NCBI GenBank assembly: GCA_017560255.1
Contig: JAFYOI010000055.1
Coordinates: 1-64,000 of the forward strand
Source of the DNA: Clostridia bacterium
Lineage (GTDB): Bacteria > Bacillota > Clostridia > Oscillospirales > Acutalibacteraceae
DNA: 64,000 nt
Direction: 5' to 3'
Notes under the pieces: generated by a model
Told to the model about the DNA's origin: nothing
Seen by the model: only the letters and a program-made list of their open reading frames with translations
Database searches by the model: none
Shown: in pieces, positions 14,872 through 24,976 of the stretch
How the letters are laid out: every line of letters begins with the position of its first letter
Numbering within the stretch: position 1 is the first letter of the stretch
Program-made: the position numbers and the translations under genes

Positions 14872-17709
14872 TTAAAGCATCTTTTTGAGATATTGTCCTG
14901 TGTATGAAATTTCGCACTGAGCGACTTGTTCGGGCGTGCCCATTGCAACAATATTTCCGCCCATATCTCCGCCTTCTGGTCCCAGGTCAATTATATAATC
15001 CGCATTTTTTATCATATCAAGATTATGCTCAATTACTATTACAGTGTTGCCACTGTCAACAAGTGTTTGTAAAACGTCAATCAGTTTGTGTACGTCCGCC
15101 GTGTGAAGCCCTGTCGTCGGCTCGTCAAGAATATAAACAGTCTTGCCCGTCGCTTTTTTTGAAAGTTCGGTTGCAAGTTTAACTCTTTGTGCTTCACCTC
15201 CCGAGAGGGTAGTTGCACTTTGACCGATTTTAACGTAACCCAATCCTACGTCGTAAATCGTCTTTAATTTCCTGTGTATCTTCGGCACAAACTGAAAGAA
15301 GTCCATACCTTCCTCAACCGTCATATCAAGCACTTCGCTGATGTTTTTGCCCTTGTATTTTACTTCAAGCGTCTCTCTGTTGTAACGCGCGCCTTTGCAA
15401 ACGTCACAAGTTACGTATACGTCGGCAAGGAAGTGCATTTCTATCTTTACAATACCGTCGCCCTGACACGCTTCGCATCGGCCACCTTTGACATTGAATG
15501 AAAATCTTCCGTTTGAATATCCGCGCATTTTAGAGTCCTGCGTTGATGCAAATAATTCTCTGATATCGTTGAAAACACCTGTATAGGTTGCAGGATTTGA
15601 ACGTGGTGTGCGGCCAATGGGGGATTGGTCAATCTGAATAACTTTGTCAAGATGTTCAAGACCCGTTATATCGTCGTGCTTTCCGCAAAATTTCTTTGCA
15701 CCGTTCAATTCGGCGGCAAGTTTTTTGTAAAGAATTTCATTTACAAGCGATGATTTACCCGAGCCAGAAACACCCGTTACACAGGTGAACGTGCCAAGTG
15801 GTATCTGTACGTCAATGTTCTTAAGGTTGTTTTCTTTTGCGCCCTTAATGGCAAGAAATTTTCCGTTGCCCTCACGTCGTATTTCGGGTACGGGGATTTT
15901 TTTCTTTCCACTGAGGTATTGACCCGTGATGGAGTTGGTGCAGTCAAGAATATCTTGCGTCGTTCCCGCACAGATTATTTCACCGCCATTTATTCCTGCG
16001 CCCGGGCCGATGTCGACAACGTAGTCCGCCTCTAAAATCGTTTCGTCGTCGTGTTCAACAACAATTACCGTATTGCCTAGATCACGCAATTTTTTGAGTG
16101 TGGCAAGCAGTTTGTAGTTGTCGCGCTGATGTAAGCCAATGCTCGGCTCGTCAAGAATGTAGAGTACACCCGCAAGGGAAGAACCGATCTGTGTTGCCAG
16201 ACGTATTCTCTGGCTTTCTCCTCCCGAAAGCGTACCCGAACTTCTTGAGAGTGAGAGGTATTCAAGCCCGACACTACTGAGAAAACTGAGCCTTGCCTTT
16301 ATTTCCTTAATAACAAGTTTTGCAATCTGTTCATCGCGCTCGGATATTTTAAGTTCGTCAAAGAATTTGACGGCGTTTTTGACGGATAGATTAGACAGTT
16401 CGTTAATATTTATTCCGCCCACAGTGACCGCTAATGCTTGTTTCTTGAGCCTTGCGCCGTTACATTCGGGACAGTTGTGCTGAGTCATCTTTTGCTCGAT
16501 TTCCGCTTTTGACCATTCGCTTGTGGTTTCCTTATATCTTCTGTTGAGGTTATTTATTACGCCTTCAAAATCCGTTGTGTATGTTCCTGTGCCATACTCG
16601 TTTGTTCTTGTCATCTGTATCTTTTTGCCGCCCGTGCCGTAAAGTATTGCGTGTACGGCTTCTTTGCTCATTTCACATATCGGAGTGTCGAGCGTAAAGC
16701 CGTAATGTTTGCCCAGTGCGGTATAGTACATTGCAGCGATTGTGCCGCTGTCAGAAATTGACCAGCCCGTTGCTTGAATTGCACCTTGATTTATGGAAAG
16801 TGAGCGGTCGGGGATTACAAGGTCTTCACTTACCTCATACAAAATACCGAGTCCCGAGCATTTGTCGCACGCGCCGTAAGGGTTGTTGAACGAGAACATT
16901 CTCGGGGACATTTCCTCAATACTTGTTCCGTGTTCTGGGCAAGCATAATTTTGAGAGAAAAGTATTTCGGTTTCACCCACGATGTCGCAGATTACAAGTC
17001 CCGATGACAGTTTTGATGATGTTTCAATTGAGTCGGCGAGGCGACTTTCAATGCCTTCTTTTATTACAAGTCGGTCAACGACAACCTCTATGGAGTGTTT
17101 TTTGTTTTTATCAATTTCAATCTTGTCCGATAAATCGTAAGTGATTCCGTCAATTCTCACTCTTACAAAGCCCGATTTACGAAGTGAATCAAGTTCCTTT
17201 ACGTATTCTCCCTTCCTGCCTCTTACGATGGGGGCAAGAATCTGTATCTTGCTTTTTTCGGGCAACTGCATTATTTTGTCAACAATCTGGTCAACGGTCT
17301 GTTTCTGAATTTCTTTTCCGCAAACAGTACAGTGGGGGACACCTATCCTTGCATAAAGCAAACGCAGATAGTCATAAATTTCCGTAACCGTACCGACGGT
17401 TGAACGAGGATTCTTTGAAGTCGTTTTCTGGTCAACCGAGATTGCGGGAGATAAACCCTCGATGTAGTCGACATCGGGTTTTCCCATCTGACCTAAAAAT
17501 TGCCTTGCGTAAGATGAAAGTGATTCTACGTATCGTCTCTGACCCTCCGCATATATTGTATCAAAAGCAAGGGAAGATTTTCCCGAACCCGATAATCCCG
17601 AAAATACAATCAGGCTATCTCTCGGCAGTTCAATGTCAACGTTTTTTAGGTTGTGTTCCCTTGCGCCCTTGATTATAATTTTTTTAGCACCCATAAACTC
17701 ACCAATCAT
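14872..17709 (-). CDS. uvrA: Excinuclease ABC subunit A
   Basis: At 945 residues it has the two ABC ATPase modules of UvrA: Walker A in [16 protein letters not shown] near residue 35 and [13 protein letters not shown] near 640, with signatures [12 protein letters not shown] and [12 protein letters not shown]. Three zinc-binding Cys clusters are visible. UvrA finds bulky DNA lesions and loads UvrB in nucleotide excision repair. The ATG overlaps the uvrB stop by one base. A second ATG five codons in, after GGTGAG, is an alternative start and gives the more typical [16 protein letters not shown]-terminus. Confidence 0.97.
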   Translation of the reverse strand: MIGEFMGAKKIIIKGAREHNLKNVDIELPRDSLIVFSGLSGSGKSSLAFDTIYAEGQRRYVESLSSYARQFLGQMGKPDVDYIEGLSPAISVDQKTTSKNPRSTVGTVTEIYDYLRLLYARIGVPHCTVCGKEIQKQTVDQIVDKIMQLPEKSKIQILAPIVRGRKGEYVKELDSLRKSGFVRVRIDGITYDLSDKIEIDKNKKHSIEVVVDRLVIKEGIESRLADSIETSSKLSSGLVICDIVGETEILFSQNYACPEHGTSIEEMSPRMFSFNNPYGACDKCSGLGILYEVSEDLVIPDRSLSINQGAIQATGWSISDSGTIAAMYYTALGKHYGFTLDTPICEMSKEAVHAILYGTGGKKIQMTRTNEYGTGTYTTDFEGVINNLNRRYKETTSEWSKAEIEQKMTQHNCPECNGARLKKQALAVTVGGININELSNLSVKNAVKFFDELKISERDEQIAKLVIKEIKARLSFLSSVGLEYLSLSRSSGTLSGGESQRIRLATQIGSSLAGVLYILDEPSIGLHQRDNYKLLATLKKLRDLGNTVIVVEHDDETILEADYVVDIGPGAGINGGEIICAGTTQDILDCTNSITGQYLSGKKKIPVPEIRREGNGKFLAIKGAKENNLKNIDVQIPLGTFTCVTGVSGSGKSSLVNEILYKKLAAELNGAKKFCGKHDDITGLEHLDKVIQIDQSPIGRTPRSNPATYTGVFNDIRELFASTQDSKMRGYSNGRFSFNVKGGRCEACQGDGIVKIEMHFLADVYVTCDVCKGARYNRETLEVKYKGKNISEVLDMTVEEGMDFFQFVPKIHRKLKTIYDVGLGYVKIGQSATTLSGGEAQRVKLATELSKKATGKTVYILDEPTTGLHTADVHKLIDVLQTLVDSGNTVIVIEHNLDMIKNADYIIDLGPEGGDMGGNIVAMGTPEQVAQCEISYTGQYLKKML

Positions 17710-19676
17710 TATTTTGAATTTCTTAATTTTTGAATTTTGTCGCGCAGATATGCCGCGTGTTCAAATTCGAGCAGTTTTGCGGCGGCGCGCATTTCAACGG
17801 TCAATTTTTTGATTAATGCCTCTTTTTCCGCTCGTGTCATTTTCTTTCCTTCGGTAGATTTTTCGAGATTGTCCCTTGATGTGATTTCGATTATATCGTG
17901 GACATCCTTCTTTATCGTCGTCGGAATAATGCCGTGAGTTTCGTTGTATCTTGCCTGCTTTTCACGACGTCTGTTCGTTTCTGTAATTGCTCTCTCCATT
18001 GATGGAGTAACTTCGTCGGCGTACATTATAACTCGTCCTTCGGAGTTTCTTGCCGCACGTCCTATTGTCTGGATAAGAGACGTTTCAGAACGCAGGAATC
18101 CCTCTTTGTCCGCATCAAGTATTGCTACAAGTGATACTTCAGGAATGTCAAGACCTTCTCTGAGAAGATTGATTCCGACAAGTACGTCAAACTCACCCGA
18201 ACGTAAATCTTTTATTGTCTGCATTCTTTCGATTGTGTCAATATCGTGGTGCATATATCGCACCTTGATGCCGTAGTCGGTCAGGTATTCCGTCAGACTT
18301 TCCGCCATTTTCTTTGTCAGCGTTGTGACAAGAACGCGGTTACCTTTTGCGGTAACTTCATTGATTTCCGAAATCAAATCATCAATCTGATTCTCCGTCG
18401 GTTTTATTATAATTTCAGGGTCAAGCAAACCTGTCGGTCTGATTACCTGCTCCGCAATCTGTTGGCTTTTTTCTCGTTCGAAATTTGACGGGGTTGCGCT
18501 TATAAAAATCTTTTGTCCTAAACGCTCATAAAATTCATCAAAAGTGAGCGGTCTGTTATCGTATGCGGAGGGGAGTCGGAAACCGAACTCAATGAGCGAA
18601 CTTTTCCTTGAACGGTCGCCGCCATACATAGCGCGTGTTTGGGGCAACGTTACATGGGATTCGTCTACGAAGAAAAGGAAATCTTTCGGGAAGTAGTCAA
18701 GCAGAGTGAACGGCGGAGCGCCTGCGGGTCGCCTTGAAAGTACTCTTGAATAGTTTTCTATTCCCGAACAGAATCCCGTCTCCCTCAGCATTTCAATGTC
18801 GTATTCCGTTCTTTGACGGATTCTCTGCGCTTCAAGGAGTTTTCCGTTTTCTTCAAAATATTTTACCCTCTCCTGCATTTCTTTAAGTATATCTGCTATT
18901 GCGTCTTCCAGAACCTCGGGTGCTACTACGTAGTGGGAGGCGGGGTAGATTGCGACGTGCTGCATAACGCATTTGACTTCACCCGTGAGGGGTACGATTT
19001 CGCTTATTCTGTCAATTTCGTCACCGAAGAATTCTACTCTTATCGCAGTGTCGTTTGAATAAGCGGGGAATATCTCAACAACGTCACCGCGAATGCGAAA
19101 CTTGTTTCTCGTGAAACTAAGGTCATTTCTTTCATACTGTATTTCAACTAATTTTTTCACTAAATCGTCCCTGCTTTTCTCCATTCCGGGTCGCAGAGAG
19201 ATGACCATATTGCGATAATCAATAGGGTTGCCGAGGCTGTATATGCACGAAACACTGGCAACGATTATTACGTCCCTTCTCTCCGAGAGGGAGGAGGTTG
19301 CCGAATGGCGCAATTTGTCAATTTCATCATTTATTGATGAGTCTTTTTCGATATAAGTATCGGTGGTCGGAATGTATGCTTCGGGCTGATAGTAGTCGTA
19401 ATAGGATACGAAATACTCAACCGCATTTTCGGGGAAGAATTCACGAAACTCCGAACACAACTGTGCGGCAAGAGTTTTATTGTGAGCAAGGACAAGCGTA
19501 GGACGGTTTAGGTTTGCAATTATATTCGCCATTGTAAACGTTTTGCCCGAGCCTGTAACGCCGAGCAAGGTCTGTTCGGTCAACCCGTTTTTGATGCCTT
19601 CCGTAAGTTTGGCAATCGCTTCGGGTTGGTCACCGGTCGGCTTATATTTTGAATGTAAAACAAACTTGTCCATCAT
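17709..19676 (-). CDS. uvrB: Excinuclease ABC subunit B
   Basis: The 655-residue helicase-like protein has Walker A in [12 protein letters not shown] near residue 42, the beta-hairpin region ([10 protein letters not shown]), DESHVTL, motif [11 protein letters not shown] and a C-terminal UVR domain that contacts UvrC. It verifies damage after delivery by UvrA. The ATG is six bases after GGAG. A 17-bp-spaced sigma-A promoter precedes it, and uvrA follows with a one-base overlap, so the two form one operon. uvrC is not in the window, and no LexA-type operator was recognised. Confidence 0.97.
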   Translation of the reverse strand: MMDKFVLHSKYKPTGDQPEAIAKLTEGIKNGLTEQTLLGVTGSGKTFTMANIIANLNRPTLVLAHNKTLAAQLCSEFREFFPENAVEYFVSYYDYYQPEAYIPTTDTYIEKDSSINDEIDKLRHSATSSLSERRDVIIVASVSCIYSLGNPIDYRNMVISLRPGMEKSRDDLVKKLVEIQYERNDLSFTRNKFRIRGDVVEIFPAYSNDTAIRVEFFGDEIDRISEIVPLTGEVKCVMQHVAIYPASHYVVAPEVLEDAIADILKEMQERVKYFEENGKLLEAQRIRQRTEYDIEMLRETGFCSGIENYSRVLSRRPAGAPPFTLLDYFPKDFLFFVDESHVTLPQTRAMYGGDRSRKSSLIEFGFRLPSAYDNRPLTFDEFYERLGQKIFISATPSNFEREKSQQIAEQVIRPTGLLDPEIIIKPTENQIDDLISEINEVTAKGNRVLVTTLTKKMAESLTEYLTDYGIKVRYMHHDIDTIERMQTIKDLRSGEFDVLVGINLLREGLDIPEVSLVAILDADKEGFLRSETSLIQTIGRAARNSEGRVIMYADEVTPSMERAITETNRRREKQARYNETHGIIPTTIKKDVHDIIEITSRDNLEKSTEGKKMTRAEKEALIKKLTVEMRAAAKLLEFEHAAYLRDKIQKLRNSK

Positions 19677-19703
19677 GCTTCACTCCTTTCATTCTATTTT
19701 ATT

Positions 19704-19732
19704 ATTATATCACGAAAACGATAATAAGTAAA
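19704..19732 (-). promoter_or_regulatory. Probable sigma-A promoter of uvrB-uvrA
   Basis: On the minus strand TTTACT (19727-19732) is 17 bases before TATAAT (19704-19709), which lies 27 bases upstream of the uvrB ATG. Confidence 0.65.
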
Positions 19733-19821
19733 CAAATTTTAAGAAATGAACGGTTGTTTTGAGCAAGTGTGCGCTTTCTGGAATTACTACATCTATGACG
19801 TTTCAATATGATAAAACAAAT

Positions 19822-19858
19822 AAACGGCAGGGAAATCCTAAAAAATTCTCTGCCGTTT
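19822..19858 (-). terminator. Terminator of the TIR-domain gene
   Basis: Stem AAACGGCAG/CTGCCGTTT (19822-19830 with 19850-19858) is extended by GAA/TTC pairs across one G-T pair. It begins 13 bases past the TIR stop codon. Confidence 0.7.
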
Positions 19859-19870
19859 GTATTTTTTATG

Positions 19871-20908
19871 TTACGGTAAAACCACGAGCCATTTGAAAGA
19901 GTTGCACACCGCGTCGCCCAAAGGGTTTTCTATTGTTACAACGCTTACGTAGTCTTTAAAGTCTTCTATGCCGTTTTCGCGCTTTTCCCATTCGGACGTA
20001 TAGACCAAATAAATGATGTCGTCAATATTGTCGTAGTAAATTTGCATATCCCGTGCTTCAACAAGCGCACCGATTGTGTAGATGTTTTCGCCGTTTCTCC
20101 AGACGTTAATTATATGAGCGTCGCCATAATTACCCCTGTGGAAAAGGAAGGAATTGCCGAAAGTGAAAGAAATTTCGCCAAGTGTTAACCGTCGACACTC
20201 GAAAAACGAGTCTATTGGCTCTCCAAGATGATTTTTGAGCGGAGAGGGGAGTTTGCCCTTTATTTCTTTTGCAGATGATTTAAGGGCGTTTTCTTCAATT
20301 TTTCCACTGAATAAATTTGCTATGCACTGTGCTTTGCCGAATAAACTCTTGCCTTTGAGGTATTCCGATAAGTAGTTTTCGGCATCGTCAACTTTTCCGC
20401 ACTCGTATAATGAACGGTAATTTTCTATTATTTGGTTCATTTTTGCTTCGTGAGTGCTAAGCCCGATTGCAGATGATATCTCGTTTGAAATCTTGTCCAA
20501 ATCATTTACGCCCACGATATTTATGCACTGCTTTTCCTGTATATCTATTACCCAAGGCACTTTGTCAAACGGTACGGCCTTGTTGTCGATAGCATCCATA
20601 AGTACGACGTAAACCTTTTTGTCAAAAAACTCTGTCGCCATCTTGTACTCTTTTCTGACGTATGAATTGTCCTTAGACAGAATTCCGCTTGTAAAGAATA
20701 AAATCACACCCTGTGCATTTGCGAGTTTTTCCGAAATTTTAGGCTCCCATCCCTCACCGTATTCAATTCCGTGGTCGTACCAGAGAGGAATGTTGCTGTG
20801 AGCAAGCCTCTGTGTTATCGTTCCGACACGTTGTGCATCCTCATTGTTGTAACTGACGAAATAGTAGTTAGGTTTATCGCACGGTGTAAATCCAAGATAG
20901 TTTGACAT
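19871..20908 (-). CDS. TIR-domain protein
   Basis: Residues about 14-135 form a TIR domain: YYFVSYNNEDAQRVGTITQR (strand A and helix A), LWYDHGIEYGEGW (BB loop), ILFFTSG (strand C) and NSYVRKEYKMA, where E87 lies at the position of the catalytic Glu of NAD-cleaving TIR enzymes. The C-terminal 200 residues hold a helical stretch and then a mixed beta region that I do not recognise. Bacterial TIR proteins act in NAD depletion during phage defence, in signalling, or as secreted effectors. No signal peptide is present and no defence partner (Thoeris ThsA, STING, SIR2) adjoins it. It is a single-gene unit with its own promoter and terminator. Confidence 0.8.
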   Translation of the reverse strand: MSNYLGFTPCDKPNYYFVSYNNEDAQRVGTITQRLAHSNIPLWYDHGIEYGEGWEPKISEKLANAQGVILFFTSGILSKDNSYVRKEYKMATEFFDKKVYVVLMDAIDNKAVPFDKVPWVIDIQEKQCINIVGVNDLDKISNEISSAIGLSTHEAKMNQIIENYRSLYECGKVDDAENYLSEYLKGKSLFGKAQCIANLFSGKIEENALKSSAKEIKGKLPSPLKNHLGEPIDSFFECRRLTLGEISFTFGNSFLFHRGNYGDAHIINVWRNGENIYTIGALVEARDMQIYYDNIDDIIYLVYTSEWEKRENGIEDFKDYVSVVTIENPLGDAVCNSFKWLVVLP

Positions 20909-20958
20909 TTCCTTTTCCTCCGTATTCTATGGGGAATATCTGATGCATTGTGCTTTAA

Positions 20959-20987
20959 ATTGTAACATATAACGTGTTGTGTTGCAA
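20959..20987 (-). promoter_or_regulatory. Sigma-A-like promoter of the TIR gene
   Basis: On the minus strand TTGCAA (20982-20987) and TACAAT (20959-20964) are 17 bases apart. The ATG follows 50 bases later, with GGAGG upstream of it. Confidence 0.65.
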
Positions 20988-21001
20988 GGATAGTTAATTA
21001 A

Positions 21002-21040
21002 AAATAGTCCGCACTTGCAATAAGCAAGTGCGGACTATTT
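21002..21040. terminator. Strong terminator downstream of tRNA-Leu
   Basis: A perfect 17-bp stem (21002-21018 with 21024-21040) is followed on the minus strand by a T-run. It starts four bases after the encoded CCA end of the tRNA. Confidence 0.85.
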
Positions 21041-21043
21041 AAT

Positions 21044-21130
21044 TGGTGCTGGTGACCGGACTTGAACCGGTACGGTGTCACCACCGAAGGATTTTAAGTC
21101 CTTTGCGTCTGCCGATTTCGCCACACCAGC
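21044..21130 (-). tRNA. tRNA-Leu (anticodon UAA)
   Basis: The acceptor arm GCTGGTG (5' end at 21130) pairs with CACCAGC. The anticodon arm is AAGGA-CTTAAAA-TCCTT with anticodon TAA. A long variable arm, diagnostic of a class II leucine tRNA, and a GGTTCAAGTCC T-arm are present. The 3' CCA is encoded (21044-21046). Length is 87 bases. Confidence 0.96.
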
Positions 21131-21216
21131 GCGGTTAAATACTTATGCTATTATATTAAAATAAACCCGTTGTGTCAATATAAATTTTGACTAAAATAAT
21201 TATTTTTTAAAACCTA

Positions 21217-21245
21217 TTGACAAAATATCACTTATGTGCTAAATT
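21217..21245 (+). promoter_or_regulatory. Sigma-A promoter of the 88-residue gene
   Basis: TTGACA (21217-21222) is 17 bases before TAAATT (21240-21245). The gene starts about 40 bases further on. Confidence 0.6.
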
Positions 21246-21283
21246 GTAGGTGATGTATAACCACACAGATAGGGGATGATGTT

Positions 21284-21550
21284 TTGAAATTTCAAAATAC
21301 TATGCAGGTGAATGACAAGATTTATAATTTAGATTATGACGTGATGAGAACGGAAAACGATGCAATAATTCTTTCCGTCTCAAAAGTGTATGACGGAGAA
21401 GCGCTTGATATATCAACAGTTAGAATTAAACCCATTACTTTTGAAACAATAGTTGAATGCGTTGATATTATGTGCCGCAATACAGTAACCCCGTCAAGTT
21501 TTCACGACGTTATAACCGATATGATTTATGACAAGATTATTGTTGATTAA
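21284..21550 (+). CDS. Small hypothetical protein
   Basis: This is an 88-residue acidic protein beginning at TTG with AGGGG upstream; no in-frame ATG is better placed. It seems to be an alpha/beta fold with no transmembrane segment, signal peptide or cysteine cluster. I do not recognise the family. It has its own consensus-like promoter upstream and a strong terminator downstream, so it is expressed as a single gene. That makes real coding likely despite the size. Confidence 0.65.
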   Translation: MKFQNTMQVNDKIYNLDYDVMRTENDAIILSVSKVYDGEALDISTVRIKPITFETIVECVDIMCRNTVTPSSFHDVITDMIYDKIIVD

Positions 21551-21582
21551 TGTCACATAAAAAAGAAAAGAGAAGAAAAAAC

Positions 21583-21622
21583 AAAGGTTGAGTTTCGGTT
21601 TGTGATGAAACTCAACCTTTTT
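21583..21622. terminator. Bidirectional terminator between the small gene and the carboxypeptidase
   Basis: A perfect 13-bp stem (21583-21595 with 21608-21620) is flanked by an A-run and a T-run, so it can serve both convergent genes. Confidence 0.8.
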
Positions 21623-21627
21623 GTCAA

Positions 21628-22650
21628 TTAGTTTTTAATTGTTACAATGAAACCATCAACGTTGTTTCCCGAAACAGTGTATTCTCTGTCAGTGGGGACT
21701 TGAATAGTGAGAGAGTTTGAAAAAAAGATTTCGTATTTTTCTCCGTTGTCACATTCTACGTGGAGATGTTCGCCATCAAAGGTGAAGTTGCGGAGATATT
21801 CAATGTAGGTCTCGTAGCAACTTGCGTTGTTTTTCTTCATTGCCGTTGCGTGTGCAACTCCAATATATCTGAAGTGACCAAGTTCAGTGTTAACACCGGT
21901 AATTGAGGTTTTACCCTCGGGGTAACGCTGGATAAATCCGTATTTGTACGCGTTATCAACGAGCCATTTGTACTCGCCCTCACCTGTAAATTCATATACA
22001 ACCTGCTTATCGCTGTCCCAAATCTGCAAATCGATGCAAAGCCCCGAATGATGTTCGGAATAGCCGGGTTTCTGAACATGTTTGAGGGCCTCCGCTTCGC
22101 TACCGTAACTGTCAACGTATGAATTGAACAAATGCATCTGGTCGGTGTGAGAACGGAATGCGCCGATAATGTTGATGCTTCGCTTTTGTGTTGCTTCGTA
22201 GAAACCGTCAAACAAAGCATTAACAGCGGGCCAGATATTTTTGTTTACAAGTATTGTGTTTGCATCTTTAAGATAATAGGAACTCGTCTTTACGTCGTAG
22301 AGGTTTTTGAGTCCTTGCAGTGCATCGTACTCATAGTAATGTTTACTGTTTATAAGCACAAGTTCACCTTTTGCAATATCTTCTTGTGAGAGTTCAAGCG
22401 TTGTAAAATTCTGGGGCAGGGTAGTGGTTGCTTGTGTGGATGACGTTGTGGTGTCATCAGTATTGTCGCCGCCAATAGAGTTTTTGACGACTATAATTAC
22501 CAGTACGATTACAACAATGAACAATATTGCTAATATTATGTTTGAAGATGAGGTCTTTTTCTTTCCGCTTTTGGTTGCAGTATAACTCTGATAAGTTACG
22601 TCGTCATCATTTTCAAAATCAAAACTGTTATTTTTCTCGTAATTATCCAT
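21628..22650 (-). CDS. Membrane-anchored D-alanyl-D-alanine carboxypeptidase, VanY/M15B type
   Basis: The ATG at 22650 follows a GGGGGG ribosome site; the longer frame has no such site. An Asp-rich cytoplasmic N-terminus is followed by one helix (about residues 42-62), a Thr/Ser linker, and a zinc peptidase domain with GYSEHHSGLCIDL (S-x-H-x-x-G-x-x-x-D) and GHFRYIGVAHA. These give the His, Asp and His zinc ligands. Such enzymes trim the terminal D-Ala from peptidoglycan stems outside the membrane. No vancomycin-resistance genes adjoin it, so a housekeeping wall role is likelier than resistance. It is divergent from the DUF1653 gene. Confidence 0.88.
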   Translation of the reverse strand: MDNYEKNNSFDFENDDDVTYQSYTATKSGKKKTSSSNIILAILFIVVIVLVIIVVKNSIGGDNTDDTTTSSTQATTTLPQNFTTLELSQEDIAKGELVLINSKHYYEYDALQGLKNLYDVKTSSYYLKDANTILVNKNIWPAVNALFDGFYEATQKRSINIIGAFRSHTDQMHLFNSYVDSYGSEAEALKHVQKPGYSEHHSGLCIDLQIWDSDKQVVYEFTGEGEYKWLVDNAYKYGFIQRYPEGKTSITGVNTELGHFRYIGVAHATAMKKNNASCYETYIEYLRNFTFDGEHLHVECDNGEKYEIFFSNSLTIQVPTDREYTVSGNNVDGFIVTIKN

Positions 22651-22700
22651 TTTTATTAACCCCCCGTTATATTCTTCCTCAAAAATATCTCTTTTGTACG

Positions 22701-22729
22701 AGTATATCATATACAGATATTGAATGCAA
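22701..22729 (-). promoter_or_regulatory. Sigma-A promoter of the carboxypeptidase gene
   Basis: On the minus strand TTGCAT (22724-22729) and TATACT (22701-22706) are separated by 17 bases. Confidence 0.65.
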
Positions 22730-22737
22730 AGAAAAAA

Positions 22738-22766
22738 TTGAATATCTGACAAAATAATGTTATATT
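22738..22766 (+). promoter_or_regulatory. Sigma-A promoter of the DUF1653 gene
   Basis: TTGAAT (22738-22743) and TATATT (22761-22766) have a 17-base spacer. It lies back to back with the divergent carboxypeptidase promoter, nine bases apart. Confidence 0.6.
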
Positions 22767-22783
22767 ATTGGTGAGGTGATTTT

Positions 22784-22999
22784 ATGGCAGAGATTAAGAA
22801 GGGTAAGTACCGCCATTTTAAAGGTAACGAATATGAGGTTTTGTTTATTGCAAAAAATTCTGAAACTTTGGAGGATATGGTTGTCTACAAGGCGCTTTAC
22901 GGTGAAAACGGGGTTTGGGTACGCCTAGCATCGATGTGGGATGAAACAATTGAACGGGATGGGATGACGTATAAACGCTTTACTTATATAGGTGAATGA
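22784..22999 (+). CDS. DUF1653 family protein
   Basis: The 71-residue protein matches the DUF1653 pattern: GKYRHFKGNEYEVL at the start, then SETLEDMVVYKALYG, and WVRLASMWDETI. It is a small all-beta domain found across bacteria, often as a single-domain protein; its biochemical function is not established. GAGGTG precedes the ATG. It is a monocistronic gene with a promoter upstream and a strong terminator directly after it. Confidence 0.9.
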   Translation: MAEIKKGKYRHFKGNEYEVLFIAKNSETLEDMVVYKALYGENGVWVRLASMWDETIERDGMTYKRFTYIGE

Positions 23000-23002
23000 T
23001 AA

Positions 23003-23040
23003 AAACAGTCTTGGAAATTTTGTTTCCAAGACTGTTTGTT
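23003..23040. terminator. Bidirectional terminator
   Basis: A perfect 15-bp stem (23003-23017 with 23023-23037) lies between convergent genes, with A-rich and T-rich flanks. Confidence 0.85.
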
Positions 23041-23045
23041 TTTGA

Positions 23046-23996
23046 TTAGAAAACTTCGTTTTGCGGTGTGCCATTCAAGAAGTTTTCAATATTTTTTGCA
23101 ACGATTCCGACAAGTCTTTCTCGTGTTTCAACTGCCGCCCAGGAAATATGGGGTGTGATAATGCAGTTTTCAAGGCCGAATAAAGGATTGTCTGTAGGCG
23201 GCTCAACTGTGAGCACATCAAGACCTGCGCCCCTTATTTTACCGTTTTTAAGCGCTTGTGCCAAGGCTTTATCGTCAACAAGTTTTCCTCTTGCGGTGTT
23301 TATGAGTAAAGCGCCGTTTTTCATTTTATCAATAGTATTCGCGTTTATAATCAGATTTGTTTGCTCGTTGAACGGAGCGTGTAGACTCAGAATGTCGGAA
23401 TTTTTGAGTAAATCTTCAAAACTTACACTCTCAACACCGTTGTATTCAAATGGGCTTCTGCTGTATGCGATTACATTCATTTTGAATGCAAGAGCAACGT
23501 CGGCAACTGCTTTTGCAATTTTTCCGAAGCCAAAAAGACCGATTGTTTTTCCTCTCAATTCTGAAAGGGGACTGTCCCAGAAACAAAAATCAGGGCAACT
23601 TGACCATGCACCGCTGTGAACAAGATTGCTGTGGTGTTCCGCTTTGTTATAAAGCGCCAATATGAGCGCAAAGGTCATCTGGGCAACGGCGTCCGTTGTG
23701 TAAGTCGGTACGTTACAAACTGTGATTCCCTTTTTTCTTGCTGCTTTTACGTCAACGGCATCAAAACCCGTAGACATAAGACCGATATATTTACACGATG
23801 TCAGTTCGTCAATTATATCCGCTGTAATAGGTGTTTTGTTTGTTATAATTAAGTCGGCATCTTTTGCTTTTTCAAGTACGCCCGCTTTTGTTTTTTCGGT
23901 TCTGTCATAGTAAATGAATTCGCCGAATGACTTAAAAACGTCGTAACTGAGATCACCGGGGTTAGTTGTGTACCCGTCGAGCATTACGATTTTCAT
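23046..23996 (-). CDS. D-2-hydroxyacid dehydrogenase, glycerate/hydroxypyruvate reductase-like
   Basis: The 316-residue protein has the NAD-binding motif GLFGFGKIAKAVA near residue 155, the substrate Arg in LINTARGKLVDD, the Glu in LDVLTVEPP and the catalytic His in ITPHISWAA. Specificity within the family cannot be fixed from motifs; glycerate dehydrogenase (HprA-like) is the closest guess. It reduces a 2-oxoacid with NAD(P)H. It follows an AEC permease by 15 bases on the same strand, so the pair may handle one organic acid. Confidence 0.88.
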   Translation of the reverse strand: MKIVMLDGYTTNPGDLSYDVFKSFGEFIYYDRTEKTKAGVLEKAKDADLIITNKTPITADIIDELTSCKYIGLMSTGFDAVDVKAARKKGITVCNVPTYTTDAVAQMTFALILALYNKAEHHSNLVHSGAWSSCPDFCFWDSPLSELRGKTIGLFGFGKIAKAVADVALAFKMNVIAYSRSPFEYNGVESVSFEDLLKNSDILSLHAPFNEQTNLIINANTIDKMKNGALLINTARGKLVDDKALAQALKNGKIRGAGLDVLTVEPPTDNPLFGLENCIITPHISWAAVETRERLVGIVAKNIENFLNGTPQNEVF

Positions 23997-24011
23997 ATTG
24001 ATCTCTCCTTG

Positions 24012-24950
24012 TTAAAAATTGAATAGCACATACGAAATGAACGGAATTGTCAGCACGGACAATACAGTTGACAAAAACAACCCCTGTGAAACAAATTCGC
24101 CGTTTCCGCCGTATTCGTTTGACAACATAATTGTAAGACTACCCACGGGCATTGAAGCCATAATTACGATAACTCCACGCAGTAAAGTGTCATCAATCAC
24201 AAACTTTGTTACAACCCAGACAATGAGAGGGATAACGATAAGTTTTATAAAAGAGAATAAATATAATCTGGGAGTTTTGAGGATTTTCAATGCCGAGTAT
24301 GAAGCAAGGTTCGAACCAATCAAAATCATTGCAAGGGGAGTTGTGACGCCTCCGAGCATATCAAGTGAATTGGTTACAAGTACTGGCGGAGTGAAATCAA
24401 AGAAATACAATATAACCGCAACTATTGCAGAAATTGTTCCCATATTAAAGAAACTTTTTAATGAGAATTTTACTTTTTTCCCGCCTTCACTACCAAGCAA
24501 CCAGATCCCGTAAGTGAAGATGAATAAATGATAGAAAATCAAAAAAATTGCCTGGAAAAGAATGGCTATTCCTTGTTGGTCAGGAAAAACTGCTCTTAAA
24601 ACGGGTATGCCCATAAAAGATATGTTTCCAAATGCCATAATACATTCGTATGAGCGCCTTAGATCCTTTTTAACTCTCAATACTCTTACAATGATTTTTG
24701 AGAAAATAAACATAAATATAAAGAATGCGAAAGCAGCAATGAAAACAGTTATAAGAACATATTTGTTACTTATTCTGCCGCCCGTAAAAATTGAATGAAA
24801 AATCAATGCGGGGCAGGTGATATTAATAATAAGTTTTGATATAGCCCTGTTGCTTGTCGGGTTAAGAATTCCAACTTTGTGCGCAATAAAGCCGATAATC
24901 ATCAAAATGAGCAGAATGATCATTTGATTCAGTACGAGTGATAAATTCAA
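24012..24950 (-). CDS. AEC family (auxin efflux carrier-like) permease
   Basis: The 312-residue protein has about ten hydrophobic helices in two inverted five-helix halves. Typical features are the N-terminal IIGFIAHKVGIL, ITCPALIFHSI after the second helix, and MASMPVGSLTIMLSNEYGG in the second half. The TTG start has AGAGGT upstream. Bacterial AEC proteins include malate and malonate carriers. The 2-oxoacid reductase gene next to it suggests an organic acid substrate (inference). Confidence 0.85.
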   Translation of the reverse strand: MNLSLVLNQMIILLILMIIGFIAHKVGILNPTSNRAISKLIINITCPALIFHSIFTGGRISNKYVLITVFIAAFAFFIFMFIFSKIIVRVLRVKKDLRRSYECIMAFGNISFMGIPVLRAVFPDQQGIAILFQAIFLIFYHLFIFTYGIWLLGSEGGKKVKFSLKSFFNMGTISAIVAVILYFFDFTPPVLVTNSLDMLGGVTTPLAMILIGSNLASYSALKILKTPRLYLFSFIKLIVIPLIVWVVTKFVIDDTLLRGVIVIMASMPVGSLTIMLSNEYGGNGEFVSQGLFLSTVLSVLTIPFISYVLFNF

Positions 24951-24976
24951 TAAAAGTTTACCTCTTTTCGTTAGTA

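Noticed and set aside
21628-22650. VanY-type gene as part of a vancomycin-resistance cluster together with the VanZ-like gene
   Set aside because: The two genes are 9 kb apart in different transcription units, and no vanA/B ligase, vanH, vanX or vanRS is present.
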